From NCBI RefSeq assembly GCF_004217615.1, contig NZ_SHLD01000001.1, positions 992,001-1,056,000 of the forward strand: a stretch of DNA of 64,000 bases, written 5' to 3'. Made by a program: the position numbers and the translations under genes. This stretch comes from Micromonospora kangleipakensis (GTDB lineage Bacteria > Actinomycetota > Actinomycetes > Mycobacteriales > Micromonosporaceae). Shown piece after piece: positions 1-7,083 of the stretch (positions are counted from its first letter, which is position 1; the number at the start of each line of letters is the position of its first letter). The notes beneath the pieces were generated by a model that worked only from the letters and a program-made list of their open reading frames with translations, was not told the origin of the DNA and searched no databases.

Positions 1-1367
1 TCCTTGCGGGTGGTCTCGTCCGGGCCACCGTGGAACAGCTCGACCTTGCCGGCGAGGGTGCCGGGCTGGTCGACGCGGAGCGAGAACGGGAACTCGACCT
101 TCTTGCCGCTGCCCACCACGCCCGGCACGAAGCACGCGTAGACGGCCGCGCCCGCCTTGCCGGAGTCCGGGCCGAACTCGCCCTCGGCGTCGGCGCACTG
201 CTCCGGCGCCTTCACGGCGGTGGTGCCCTTGGGCAGGGTGACCAGCGCCAGGGTGTAGATGCCGTCCTCGCCGCCAGCGTTGATCGCCGCCGGGCCGTTG
301 TTGGTGAAGCCGACCGTGACCGGGACGGTGGCGCCGACCTGGGCGTCCAGGGTGGCGCCGTTGGCCGCGACATCGGCCTTCTGGTTGCCCTTGACCGCCA
401 GCTGGATCATGGTCTCGTTGTTGGTCGGGTCGACGTCCGTCTGCTGCATCGCGCGGGCCAGGGTCCGGGAGGGAGCGGTGGGGGTGAGTTTCAGAACCCC
501 CTCGTCGCCCTTCGCGCTCTTGCCGAAGTCGGGCACCTGCGACCGGAACGCCTGCCAGTCCGCGGGCGTCATCCAGATGGCGAAGCCGTAGTCGGTGTTC
601 GGCGCCCAGGCGTCACTGGGGACGGCGAAGCCGAAGGAGTCGTCGAGCTTCGCGCTACCACCCGCCGCCACCGTGGCGTCGAGGGTGCAGGCGTACGCGT
701 ACTCGCCGAAGTTGTCCTCGAAGTACTCGCAGTTCTCGTACCGCTTGGCCGGTGCGAGAGCGTAGGAGCCGAAGAAGAACAGCACCGCATCCTCGGCGTC
801 GGTCTTGCCCTGGTTGCCCACGGACAACGGCGCCGGCACGGTGCTGCCCGGGGTGCCGGCCAGGTTGACGAAGGGCTCGGACGTCAGGTCGACGCCCTCA
901 CCCACCGTCACCGTGGAGCGGTAGGTGGCGGTTCCGGCGTCCGGGGTGGTGACGGTGAATGCGAGTTGGCCCTCCTGCCCGGCCTTGGCCCCGTCACGCG
1001 GCAGCACCGCGAGGGAGAGCAGGTCCAGGTCCGGCTCCGCGTCGTTCTTCACCGTGCAGGTCAGGACGGCCCCGGTCCCGGCGCAGGAGTCCGGCGTCTG
1101 CACCTCCGCGAAGCCGTCGACGGCACTGCGGTCCACCTTGACGGTGTAGTCGGTGAACGGCTCGTCCACCAGGGAGTAGAGCGAGATCCACTTTTCGGGG
1201 CCGTCCGGAGCGACGATGACGTCGTTCGCGTACAGCGAGAAGCCCTCGGCCCCCTGCGCGTCGGCGATGGTGGGGTCCGCGGCGAAGGCGGGGGTGGCGG
1301 AGGCGGCGACGAACGCGCCTGCGACGCCGAGCCCGGCGAGCCAGCGCCGGGTCGAGTGCTTGAGCAT
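1..1367 (-). CDS. Exported surface protein, C-terminus beyond the window edge
   Basis: The reading frame opens with ATG at 1365-1367 behind a purine-rich GAGGAA stretch and runs off the left edge, giving at least 455 codons. Residues 1-29 form a classical signal peptide (MLKHSTRRW, a hydrophobic core, then ATPAFA before ADP). The mature part alternates beta-rich segments with phrases such as NNGPAAINAGG and GNQGKTDAEDAV. These resemble CARDB/DUF11-type repeats of actinobacterial cell-surface proteins, which usually act as extracellular adhesive or structural modules. Paired cysteines recur (for example DSCAGTG...LTCTV), suggesting disulfides outside the cell. No sortase signal can be judged because the C-terminus is missing. 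The export call is firm; the function is unknown. Confidence 0.8.
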   Translation of the reverse strand, partial: MLKHSTRRWLAGLGVAGAFVAASATPAFAADPTIADAQGAEGFSLYANDVIVAPDGPEKWISLYSLVDEPFTDYTVKVDRSAVDGFAEVQTPDSCAGTGAVLTCTVKNDAEPDLDLLSLAVLPRDGAKAGQEGQLAFTVTTPDAGTATYRSTVTVGEGVDLTSEPFVNLAGTPGSTVPAPLSVGNQGKTDAEDAVLFFFGSYALAPAKRYENCEYFEDNFGEYAYACTLDATVAAGGSAKLDDSFGFAVPSDAWAPNTDYGFAIWMTPADWQAFRSQVPDFGKSAKGDEGVLKLTPTAPSRTLARAMQQTDVDPTNNETMIQLAVKGNQKADVAANGATLDAQVGATVPVTVGFTNNGPAAINAGGEDGIYTLALVTLPKGTTAVKAPEQCADAEGEFGPDSGKAGAAVYACFVPGVVGSGKKVEFPFSLRVDQPGTLAGKVELFHGGPDETTRK

Positions 1368-1571
1368 TGGGGGGTTCCTCCCGTGGGGGTGTCCAGGTGG
1401 AGCCTGCGGATCTTAAAGACTCCTTAAGTCGCCCCGGTGCCCCGAGGGCCTCCTGAGCAGGCGAATGAGCCGAACGGCTGATCAGGACCGGCGCATCGGC
1501 CGGCGGACGGGCACGCGTCGTATTTGCGACGGTCACGGGACGTGGCGGGACGCCGATCGGCCGGATCGACT

Positions 1572-1598
1572 GCAACGTTCCGCCCGTCCGGGCCCGTC
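1572..1598 (+). promoter_or_regulatory. Candidate ECF-type promoter of the first sigma gene
   Basis: GCAAC at 1572-1576 and CGTC at 1595-1598, followed by A, have the look of an ECF sigma -35/-10 pair. The GTG start of the sigma gene lies 27 bp beyond the -10. The same GCAAC...CGTCA pair with identical spacing occurs upstream of the second sigma gene at 32661-32687, which suggests related or autoregulated control. This was found by eye and not tested statistically. Confidence 0.45.
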
Positions 1599-1625
1599 AT
1601 CAAGGGCGGGACACCGGGAGGTGCA

Positions 1626-2111
1626 GTGACGTACGAGGAGTTCGCCGACTCACGGCTGGCCGCGCTGCTGCGGTACGCGGTCATGCTGACCGGCGATCCG
1701 CACCAGGCCCAGGACCTGGTGCAGGACACCATGGTCCGGGTCCAGCTGAACTGGCGGCGGGTGGCGCGGACCGACTCCCCGGAGCGGTACGTCCGGCGGA
1801 TGCTCACCAACCAGTACATCGACTGGCGGCGTGGGTCGTGGGCGCGCCGGGTCCTGCTGCGCGGCGAGCCGGACGAGGCGGTGCCCGCACCGACCGACCA
1901 CGCGCAGTCCGCGGTGGACCGGGACCAGCTCTGGTCCTGGCTGTCCCGGCTGCCCCGCCGGCAGCGGGCCACGCTGGTGCTGCGCTACTACGAGGACCTG
2001 CCGGACGCCGAGATCGCCGAGATCCTCGGCTGCGCCGTCGGCACCGTCCGCTCCAGCATCTCCCGGGCGCTGGCCACCCTCCGAGCCGAGTACGTGGAGG
2101 CCTGCTCATGA
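1626..2111 (+). CDS. ECF RNA polymerase sigma factor, SigE family
   Basis: A 161-residue sigma-70 factor of the short ECF type. Region 2 spans roughly residues 8-72, with the helix containing RMLTNQYIDWRR. Region 4 spans about 98-157, with LPRRQRATLVLRYYEDLPDAEIA and a helix-turn-helix at GCAVGTVRSSISRAL. I chose GTG 1626 because GGGAGGT lies a few bases upstream and the protein then begins VTYEEFADSR, as usual in this family. The stop codon overlaps the next gene by ATGA, so the two are translationally coupled. It should direct transcription of an envelope or stress regulon; the target genes cannot be read from the sequence apart from probable autoregulation. Confidence 0.9.
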   Translation: MTYEEFADSRLAALLRYAVMLTGDPHQAQDLVQDTMVRVQLNWRRVARTDSPERYVRRMLTNQYIDWRRGSWARRVLLRGEPDEAVPAPTDHAQSAVDRDQLWSWLSRLPRRQRATLVLRYYEDLPDAEIAEILGCAVGTVRSSISRALATLRAEYVEACS

Positions 2112-3166
2112 TCGAGGACGACCTGCGGGCCGCCTTCGCGCGACACGAGACCCTGACCCCGCCCACCGGCCCGGTCCGCGCCGCCATCGAGCGGTCGGTG
2201 GTCCGCCGGCGGCGCCGCCGGTTCCGGCTCCGCCTCGGCGGTACGGCGTTGGCGCTGGTCGTGGCCGCCCTGGTCGGCGTGCCGGCATTCACCCCGGACC
2301 GGCCGGCACCCGTGGAGCTGCTGATCGACCCCGCCCCGTCGAAGCCCACCGGGGCGCTGAACGTGCTGTTGGTCGGGGCGGACGGGTCGGCGGACCGGCC
2401 CTACCGGCTCGCCGACTCGGTGCTGCTCGTGCACATACCGGCGGACCGCAGCCGGCTCTACCTGGTCTCGCTCCCGCGAGACCTGGAGGTGTCGATCCCC
2501 GGCCACGGCAGGGACAAGCTCAACGCGAGCCTGTCCTTCGGCGCCGGCACGCCGCGCCCGGACCTGGCCCGCGGCTACGCGCTGACCCGGCGGGTGGTCT
2601 CCGACACCACCGGCGTACGGATCGACGCGGGCGCCGTGCTGACGTACCCGGCGCTGCGCAAGCTGGCCGATGCGGTCGGCGGCGTGCCGGTCTGCCTGCC
2701 GGCGGAGGTCCGCTCCGCGCACACCCGCCGGGTGTTCCCCGCCGGCTGCCAGCAGCTCGACGGTGCCGCCTCGGTGGACCTGCTCCGCCAGCGGTACGGG
2801 ATGCCCGACGGTTCCCTGGACCGCGACCGCAACGCGCAGCGGTACGCGGCGGGCTTGCTCCGCCGGGTCGACGAGCGGGGTGTGCTGACGAACCCGGTGC
2901 TGCTCTCCACGCTGCTCAGGGAGGTCGGCACCGGCCTGGTGACCGAGACGGGTGAGACGTCCCTGCCGGCGCTGCTCTCGGTGGCCGCGCAGGGGACCGG
3001 CGCCGCGCCGGTCGCGGTGGTCCTGCCGGTCAGGTACGTCGAGAAGCCCAGCTACCGGTTCCGGCTCGACCCCACGCTCAGCCCGGGGTTCCTCGCCGCG
3101 CTGCGGGCGGACCGGTTGGGCGAGTGGACGGCGGCCCACCCGGACCGGGTGACCGGCCTGGGGTGA
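2108..3166 (+). CDS. LytR-CpsA-Psr (LCP) family membrane protein paired with a sigma factor
   Basis: A 352-residue bitopic protein. Residues 1-40 are cytosolic (DDLRAAFARHE, then an arginine run), a membrane helix lies at about 43-61, and the rest is extracytoplasmic. The outer part carries LCP signatures: NVLLVGAD, then RLADSVLLVHI and SLPRDLEVSIPG...KLNAS. LCP enzymes transfer undecaprenyl-linked glycopolymers to peptidoglycan or related acceptors. The ATGA overlap places it where an anti-sigma factor normally sits. Its cytosolic N-terminus resembles that of proteins following SigE-family sigma genes, so it could sense or inhibit the sigma factor as well as act on the wall. The LCP fold is well supported; the regulatory role is inference. 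Confidence 0.85.
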   Translation: MIEDDLRAAFARHETLTPPTGPVRAAIERSVVRRRRRRFRLRLGGTALALVVAALVGVPAFTPDRPAPVELLIDPAPSKPTGALNVLLVGADGSADRPYRLADSVLLVHIPADRSRLYLVSLPRDLEVSIPGHGRDKLNASLSFGAGTPRPDLARGYALTRRVVSDTTGVRIDAGAVLTYPALRKLADAVGGVPVCLPAEVRSAHTRRVFPAGCQQLDGAASVDLLRQRYGMPDGSLDRDRNAQRYAAGLLRRVDERGVLTNPVLLSTLLREVGTGLVTETGETSLPALLSVAAQGTGAAPVAVVLPVRYVEKPSYRFRLDPTLSPGFLAALRADRLGEWTAAHPDRVTGLG

Positions 3167-3169
3167 GGG

Positions 3170-3382
3170 TCAGCGGTAGTCGTCCTCGTCGGGGGCGACC
3201 ACCCGGGCCTGCTCCATCGCGTCCCAGTCGCCGACCTCCAGGCCGCGGTGCGGCTCGGTCTCGGCGTCGCGCGGGTCGGTGGACATCGCCTGCTCGACGG
3301 CGTCGGCCGGTTCCGCCTCCGGATCCCGTTCCTCCGGAGCGAGGTGGTCGCTCGGGGCGAAGTCCTCGTCGGGCTGACCCAT
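3170..3382 (-). CDS. Small acidic hypothetical protein
   Basis: A 70-residue, strongly acidic protein starting MGQPDEDFAPSD, with several Asp/Glu-Pro pairs and the ending DEDDYR. ATG 3380-3382 was chosen over an upstream ATG because GGGAGG sits seven bases before it. It has no membrane segment or cysteine and looks largely disordered. It converges with the LCP gene (stop codons a few bases apart) and diverges from the holin-family gene. I do not recognise a family. Confidence 0.65.
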   Translation of the reverse strand: MGQPDEDFAPSDHLAPEERDPEAEPADAVEQAMSTDPRDAETEPHRGLEVGDWDAMEQARVVAPDEDDYR

Positions 3383-3519
3383 CGTCCCTCCCTGGATCTC
3401 GGTGCGGACAACCATCCACACACCGTACGGGCTGCGCGTGCCGCCTGCTCGGAGCCGGGCGGAACCGGAGTCGGCGGATTGTCCCTCCGTACCCGGGACC
3501 CCGGTGCCAGGATGGGGGC

Positions 3520-3903
3520 GTGGGCTTTCTGATCCGACTGGCGATCACCGCGATCGCGCTGTGGGTCACCACGCTCATCGTGCCCGGGGTCGAGGTGACC
3601 GGCCGCAACGGCGCCAACAACGCGCTCACCCTGATCGTGGTGGCGCTCATCTTCGGCGTGGTCAACGCGGTGCTCAAGCCGGTCATCAAGGTGTTCGGCT
3701 GCGTGTTCTACCTGCTCACCCTCGGCCTGTTCGCGCTCGTGGTCAACGCGCTGCTGTTCCTGCTCACCGACTGGATCGCTCGGGGGCTGGACCTGCCGTT
3801 CCACGTGGACGGCTTCTGGGCGGCCTTTTGGGGCGCCATCGTGATGGCGGTGGTGAGCTGGCTGATCAACGTCGTCGTGCCGGACCGCCTGGAGAGCCGG
3901 TGA
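3520..3903 (+). CDS. Phage holin family (family 4) integral membrane protein
   Basis: A 127-residue protein with four hydrophobic segments. The order and motifs (GVEVTGRNGANNALTLIVVALIFGVVNAVLKPVIK, shown as GVEV...VNAVLKP...) match the widespread chromosomal phage_holin_4_2 family (PF04020). These proteins are common in actinobacteria outside prophages and their physiological role is unclear; no lysis function is implied. GTG 3520 gives the usual short N-terminus (VGFLIRLAITAIALW) and is preceded by a weak GGATGGGGG. No phage genes surround it. Confidence 0.85.
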   Translation: MGFLIRLAITAIALWVTTLIVPGVEVTGRNGANNALTLIVVALIFGVVNAVLKPVIKVFGCVFYLLTLGLFALVVNALLFLLTDWIARGLDLPFHVDGFWAAFWGAIVMAVVSWLINVVVPDRLESR

Positions 3904-3931
3904 GCGCGCCGGTCGGCTGGTCCCGGGTCGG

Positions 3932-3962
3932 TTGTGCCCGTCGCCACCTTCTACGGGATACT
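3932..3962 (+). promoter_or_regulatory. Possible promoter of the aldolase gene
   Basis: TTGTGC at 3932-3937 and GATACT at 3957-3962 are separated by 19 bp and lie about 85 bp before the aldolase start. The match to a vegetative actinobacterial promoter is plausible, but the spacer is long. Confidence 0.3.
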
Positions 3963-4046
3963 GCCCGCGGTGGACAGCGCGGTCCGGCGCACCCATGGAA
4001 GACAGCGGCCTGCACGGCCGAGAGCGGTAAGTAAGGAGCGTTAGAC

Positions 4047-5069
4047 ATGCCCATCGCTTCCCCCGAAACGTACGCGGAGATGCTGGACCGCGCCAAGGCC
4101 GGCCGGTACGCGTACCCCGCGATCAACGTGACCTCCTCGCAGACGCTGAACGCGGCGCTCAAGGGCTTCGCCGACGCGGAGAGCGACGGCATCATCCAGG
4201 TGTCCACCGGTGGCGCGGAGTACCTCTCCGGCCCGTCGGTGAAGGACATGGTCACCGGCGCGGTGGCGTTCGCCGCGTACGCCCGTGAGGTGGCCAAGAA
4301 CTACCCGGTGAACATCGCCCTCCACACCGACCACTGCCCGAAGGACAAGCTGGACAAGTTCGTCCGGCCGCTGATGCAGATCTCCAAGGAGCGCGTCGCT
4401 GCCGGCCAGGAGCCGCTGTTCCAGTCGCACATGTGGGACGGCTCCGCGGTGCCGGTGGCGGAGAACATGCAGATCGCCGCCGAGCTGCTGGACCGGGCCG
4501 CCGAGGCCAAGATCGTCCTCGAGATCGAGGTCGGCGTGGTCGGCGGCGAGGAGGATGGCGTCGAGAACGCCATCAACGAGAAGCTCTACACCACCGTCGA
4601 GGACGGCCTGGCCATGGTCGAGGCGCTCGGCCTCGGCGAGAAGGGCCGCTACATGGCGGCGCTGACCTTCGGCAACGTGCACGGCGTCTACAAGCCGGGC
4701 AACGTCAAGCTCCGCCCCGAGGTGCTCGACCACATCCAGATGGCGGTCGGCGCCAAGTACGGCAAGGAGAAGCCGCTCAGCCTGGTCTTCCACGGCGGCT
4801 CCGGCTCGCTGCTCTCGGAGATCCGGGAGGCGCTGGACTACGGCGTGGTGAAGATGAACATCGACACCGACACCCAGTACACCTTCACCCGGCCGGTCGC
4901 GGACCACATGTTCCGCAACTACGACGGCGTGCTGAAGGTCGACGGCGAGGTCGGCAACAAGAAGATGTACGACCCGCGGGTCTGGGGCAAGGCCGCCGAG
5001 GCCGGCATGGCCGCCCGCGTCGTGGAGGCCTGTGAGCACCTGCGCTCCACCGGCACCAAGATGAAGTAA
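4047..5069 (+). CDS. fbaA: Class II fructose-bisphosphate aldolase
   Basis: A 340-residue, zinc-dependent aldolase interconverting fructose 1,6-bisphosphate with glyceraldehyde 3-phosphate and dihydroxyacetone phosphate in glycolysis and gluconeogenesis. The metal-binding HTDHC motif is at residues 93-97. The YPAINVTSSQT start region, EIEVGVVGGEEDG and the C-terminal VFHGGSGS phosphate-binding stretch are intact. Length is normal for the class II long (FbaA) type. ATG 4047 follows AAGGAG at 4033-4038. The gene is monocistronic, ending in a hairpin shared with the convergent neighbour. Confidence 0.97.
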   Translation: MPIASPETYAEMLDRAKAGRYAYPAINVTSSQTLNAALKGFADAESDGIIQVSTGGAEYLSGPSVKDMVTGAVAFAAYAREVAKNYPVNIALHTDHCPKDKLDKFVRPLMQISKERVAAGQEPLFQSHMWDGSAVPVAENMQIAAELLDRAAEAKIVLEIEVGVVGGEEDGVENAINEKLYTTVEDGLAMVEALGLGEKGRYMAALTFGNVHGVYKPGNVKLRPEVLDHIQMAVGAKYGKEKPLSLVFHGGSGSLLSEIREALDYGVVKMNIDTDTQYTFTRPVADHMFRNYDGVLKVDGEVGNKKMYDPRVWGKAAEAGMAARVVEACEHLRSTGTKMK

Positions 5070-5084
5070 CCAGCACGTACCCGG

Positions 5085-5117
5085 AAGGGCCGGCTCCCAC
5101 GCGGGGGGCCGGCCCTT
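5085..5117. terminator. Bidirectional hairpin terminator
   Basis: AAGGGCCGGC (5085-5094) pairs with GCCGGCCCTT (5108-5117) across a 13-nt loop. It sits between the convergent aldolase and LOG-like genes and has no T-tract, as is common in high-GC actinobacteria. Confidence 0.75.
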
Positions 5118-5123
5118 GCCGTG

Positions 5124-6341
5124 TCAGGCCGTCGCGGTCAGCACCCGGACCGCCTCGCGGACGTCGTCGGTCAGGTGCACCGTCGCCGACAGGTCGCCGA
5201 AGTGCGAGGCGGCCAGCAGCGGTCGCAGCAGCGCCTCGATGGGCAGCTCCGTCGTCCAGTACGCCCGGTCGAGGAAGACGTACGCGCCGCTCGCCCCGTC
5301 GGTGCCGTAGTACGTCTTGGTGGCCGCCTGGAACACCTCCTGCACCGTGCCGGCCCGGCCGGGTGCGAAGACGATCCCGCCCCGGGCCAGCCGCAGGATG
5401 GTGTCCTCCCGGATCGCGTTGGAGAAGTACTTGGCGATCCGCCCGGCGAAGAGGTTCGCCGGCTCGTGCCCGTACAGCCAGGTGGGGATGGCCAGCCCGC
5501 CCGAGCGGGCCCACTCGGTGCCGGCCGGCGTGGGGCGCTGCGCGGGCAGCGTCGGCCCGGGCGCGTACCGCTGGCGTACCGCCAGGGCGGCGGCGGTGTA
5601 CCGGTCGTGGTCGGTGAAGTCGGGGGCGGTGGCGAGCAGGTCGATCGCGGCGGTCAGCTCCTCCGCCGGCCGGGACGCGAGGAACGCGCCGAGGTTGGCC
5701 GCCTCCATCACGCCCGGACCGCCGCCGGTCACCACCAGCCGGTCGGCCCGGGCCAGCTCCCAGCCCAGCACCGCCGCCATCCGGTACGCGGCGCTGCCGC
5801 GCGGCACCGCGTGCCCGCCCATCACGCCCACCACGGACTGCGGCCCGTGCGCGGCCAGCCACGCCCGGGTGGCGTCGGCCAGGGCGTTGTCCACCCCGTG
5901 GTCGTGCAGCCGCTGGCCGAGCGCCTCGCGGACGTCCGGCAGGGCCCCACCATGGGCGCGGAAGTGCTCGTACACCCGGGTGTCGTACATCCCGGCGAAG
6001 CCACCCTCGGCGAAGCCGGCGGCCAGGTCGTCCGGGGTGTAGAGGTGGGACGGCTGGGTCGGGTAGGGCAGCCCGGAGAAGGGCGGCACCACGTTGGCGC
6101 CGCGCCGGACCAGGTCGGCACCGACCTCGCGGTCTGCGAACCGGCAGCCCACGAAGAGGGTGCCGGCGACCTCGGTGCCGGTCAGGTCGGGGACCGGGTC
6201 GAGGTCGAGCCGGAGGCCCTGCACGGTCACCCCGGCGAGGCTGCCGGTGGCCAGCCGCCGGTCGAAGTCGGCGCGGGTCTCGATCTCGTGGACGCTGGTG
6301 TCGTGCGGCTCGATGACGTCCGCGGGGGGTGGGGTCGGCAC
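5124..6341 (-). CDS. LOG-family-like Rossmann-fold protein
   Basis: A roughly 405-residue protein with lysine-decarboxylase-like/LOG features: GVMGGHAVPRG, then VVTGGGPGVMEAANLGAF (the GGGxGxM nucleotide-phosphate loop) and later FAPGRAGTVQEVFQ. The last corresponds to the PGGxGTxxE motif of LOG phosphoribohydrolases but with ArgAla in place of the usual GlyGly/GlyPhe. It is about twice the length of cytokinin-type LOG enzymes, with an N-terminal extension of around 150 residues. Activity on nucleoside monophosphates is possible but unproven. GTG 6339-6341, behind AGGA, is the best start; the frame is open further upstream but has no better signal. The short name is therefore family-level only. 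Confidence 0.75.
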   Translation of the reverse strand: MPTPPPADVIEPHDTSVHEIETRADFDRRLATGSLAGVTVQGLRLDLDPVPDLTGTEVAGTLFVGCRFADREVGADLVRRGANVVPPFSGLPYPTQPSHLYTPDDLAAGFAEGGFAGMYDTRVYEHFRAHGGALPDVREALGQRLHDHGVDNALADATRAWLAAHGPQSVVGVMGGHAVPRGSAAYRMAAVLGWELARADRLVVTGGGPGVMEAANLGAFLASRPAEELTAAIDLLATAPDFTDHDRYTAAALAVRQRYAPGPTLPAQRPTPAGTEWARSGGLAIPTWLYGHEPANLFAGRIAKYFSNAIREDTILRLARGGIVFAPGRAGTVQEVFQAATKTYYGTDGASGAYVFLDRAYWTTELPIEALLRPLLAASHFGDLSATVHLTDDVREAVRVLTATA

Positions 6342-6603
6342 CAGGACATCCTGCCCGGAGCAGGCAAGCCGGCAAACCCGGCAGCACGGACAGGAGCCCG
6401 GCGGTCGGGCCGCCGGGCTCCTGCGTAACCGGGTCCTGGGGAGGCTCCGGACCAATAGTTGTAATGGAAAACATCGCTGCGTGGCATGGGCCGCGGGTAC
6501 GTGCGCGGCGGGCCGCAGGCGTGACGAAACCCTCATCCGTTCGGCCGACCGGGTTCGCCGGACCCCCTCGCGCGCCCCCGGGCGAAGCGGGTTGAATGGG
6601 GCG

Positions 6604-7032
6604 ATGCAGAACCTGTTGCCTGAGCCACCGGCCACCCTCCTGCCCGCGCACGAGGAGGCCGACGCCGCCCTGGCCGACGCCGCCGAGCAGGACACCGACG
6701 AGGCGTACGCCGAGGTGGCGGCCCGTTACCCGACCCACAGCGCGGCCTGGGCGGCGCTCGCCACTCGCGCGTTCGCCGCAGGTCAGGTCATTCCCGCGTA
6801 CGCGTTCGCGCGCACCGGCTACCACCGCGGCCTGGACCAGCTCCGCCGCAGCGGCTGGAAGGGCCACGGTCCCGTGCCCTGGTCGCACAAGCCCAACCGG
6901 GGCTTCCTGCGCTGCCTCTACGTCCTCTCCCGGGCCGCCGGTGAGATCGGCGAGGCGGACGAGGCGGCCCGCTGCGCCCAGTTCCTCCGCGACTGCGACC
7001 CGGCCGCCGGGGACGCCCTGGCCAGCAACTGA
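6604..7032 (+). CDS. DUF3151 domain protein
   Basis: A 142-residue soluble protein of the actinobacterial DUF3151 family, recognised from the N-terminus MQNLLPEPPATLLP, an alpha-helical TPR-like middle and the conserved GYHRGLDQLRRSGWKG and PWSHKPNRGFLRCLY blocks. The family function is unknown; the helical pairs suggest a protein-binding scaffold. It is commonly found near fba and purA in actinobacteria, as here. ATG 6604 is the only start that gives the conserved N-terminus. Confidence 0.85.
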   Translation: MQNLLPEPPATLLPAHEEADAALADAAEQDTDEAYAEVAARYPTHSAAWAALATRAFAAGQVIPAYAFARTGYHRGLDQLRRSGWKGHGPVPWSHKPNRGFLRCLYVLSRAAGEIGEADEAARCAQFLRDCDPAAGDALASN

Positions 7033-7039
7033 CCCGCGC

Positions 7040-7076
7040 CGACGGCCGGTCCGACACGTGGTCGGGCCGGCCGTCG
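7040..7076. terminator. Bidirectional hairpin terminator
   Basis: Arms 7040-7055 and 7061-7076 pair over 16 positions (one T-G wobble) around the loop ACGTG. The hairpin separates two convergent genes. Confidence 0.75.
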
Positions 7077-7083
7077 TGCCTGT

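Noticed and set aside
30..1427. Long plus-strand open frame
   Set aside because: It is antisense to the signal-peptide-bearing surface protein and has biased Arg/Gly/Val composition typical of a shadow frame.
3520..3903. Prophage indicated by a holin
   Set aside because: The holin-4 family is a common chromosomal membrane protein in actinobacteria, and no other phage genes are nearby.
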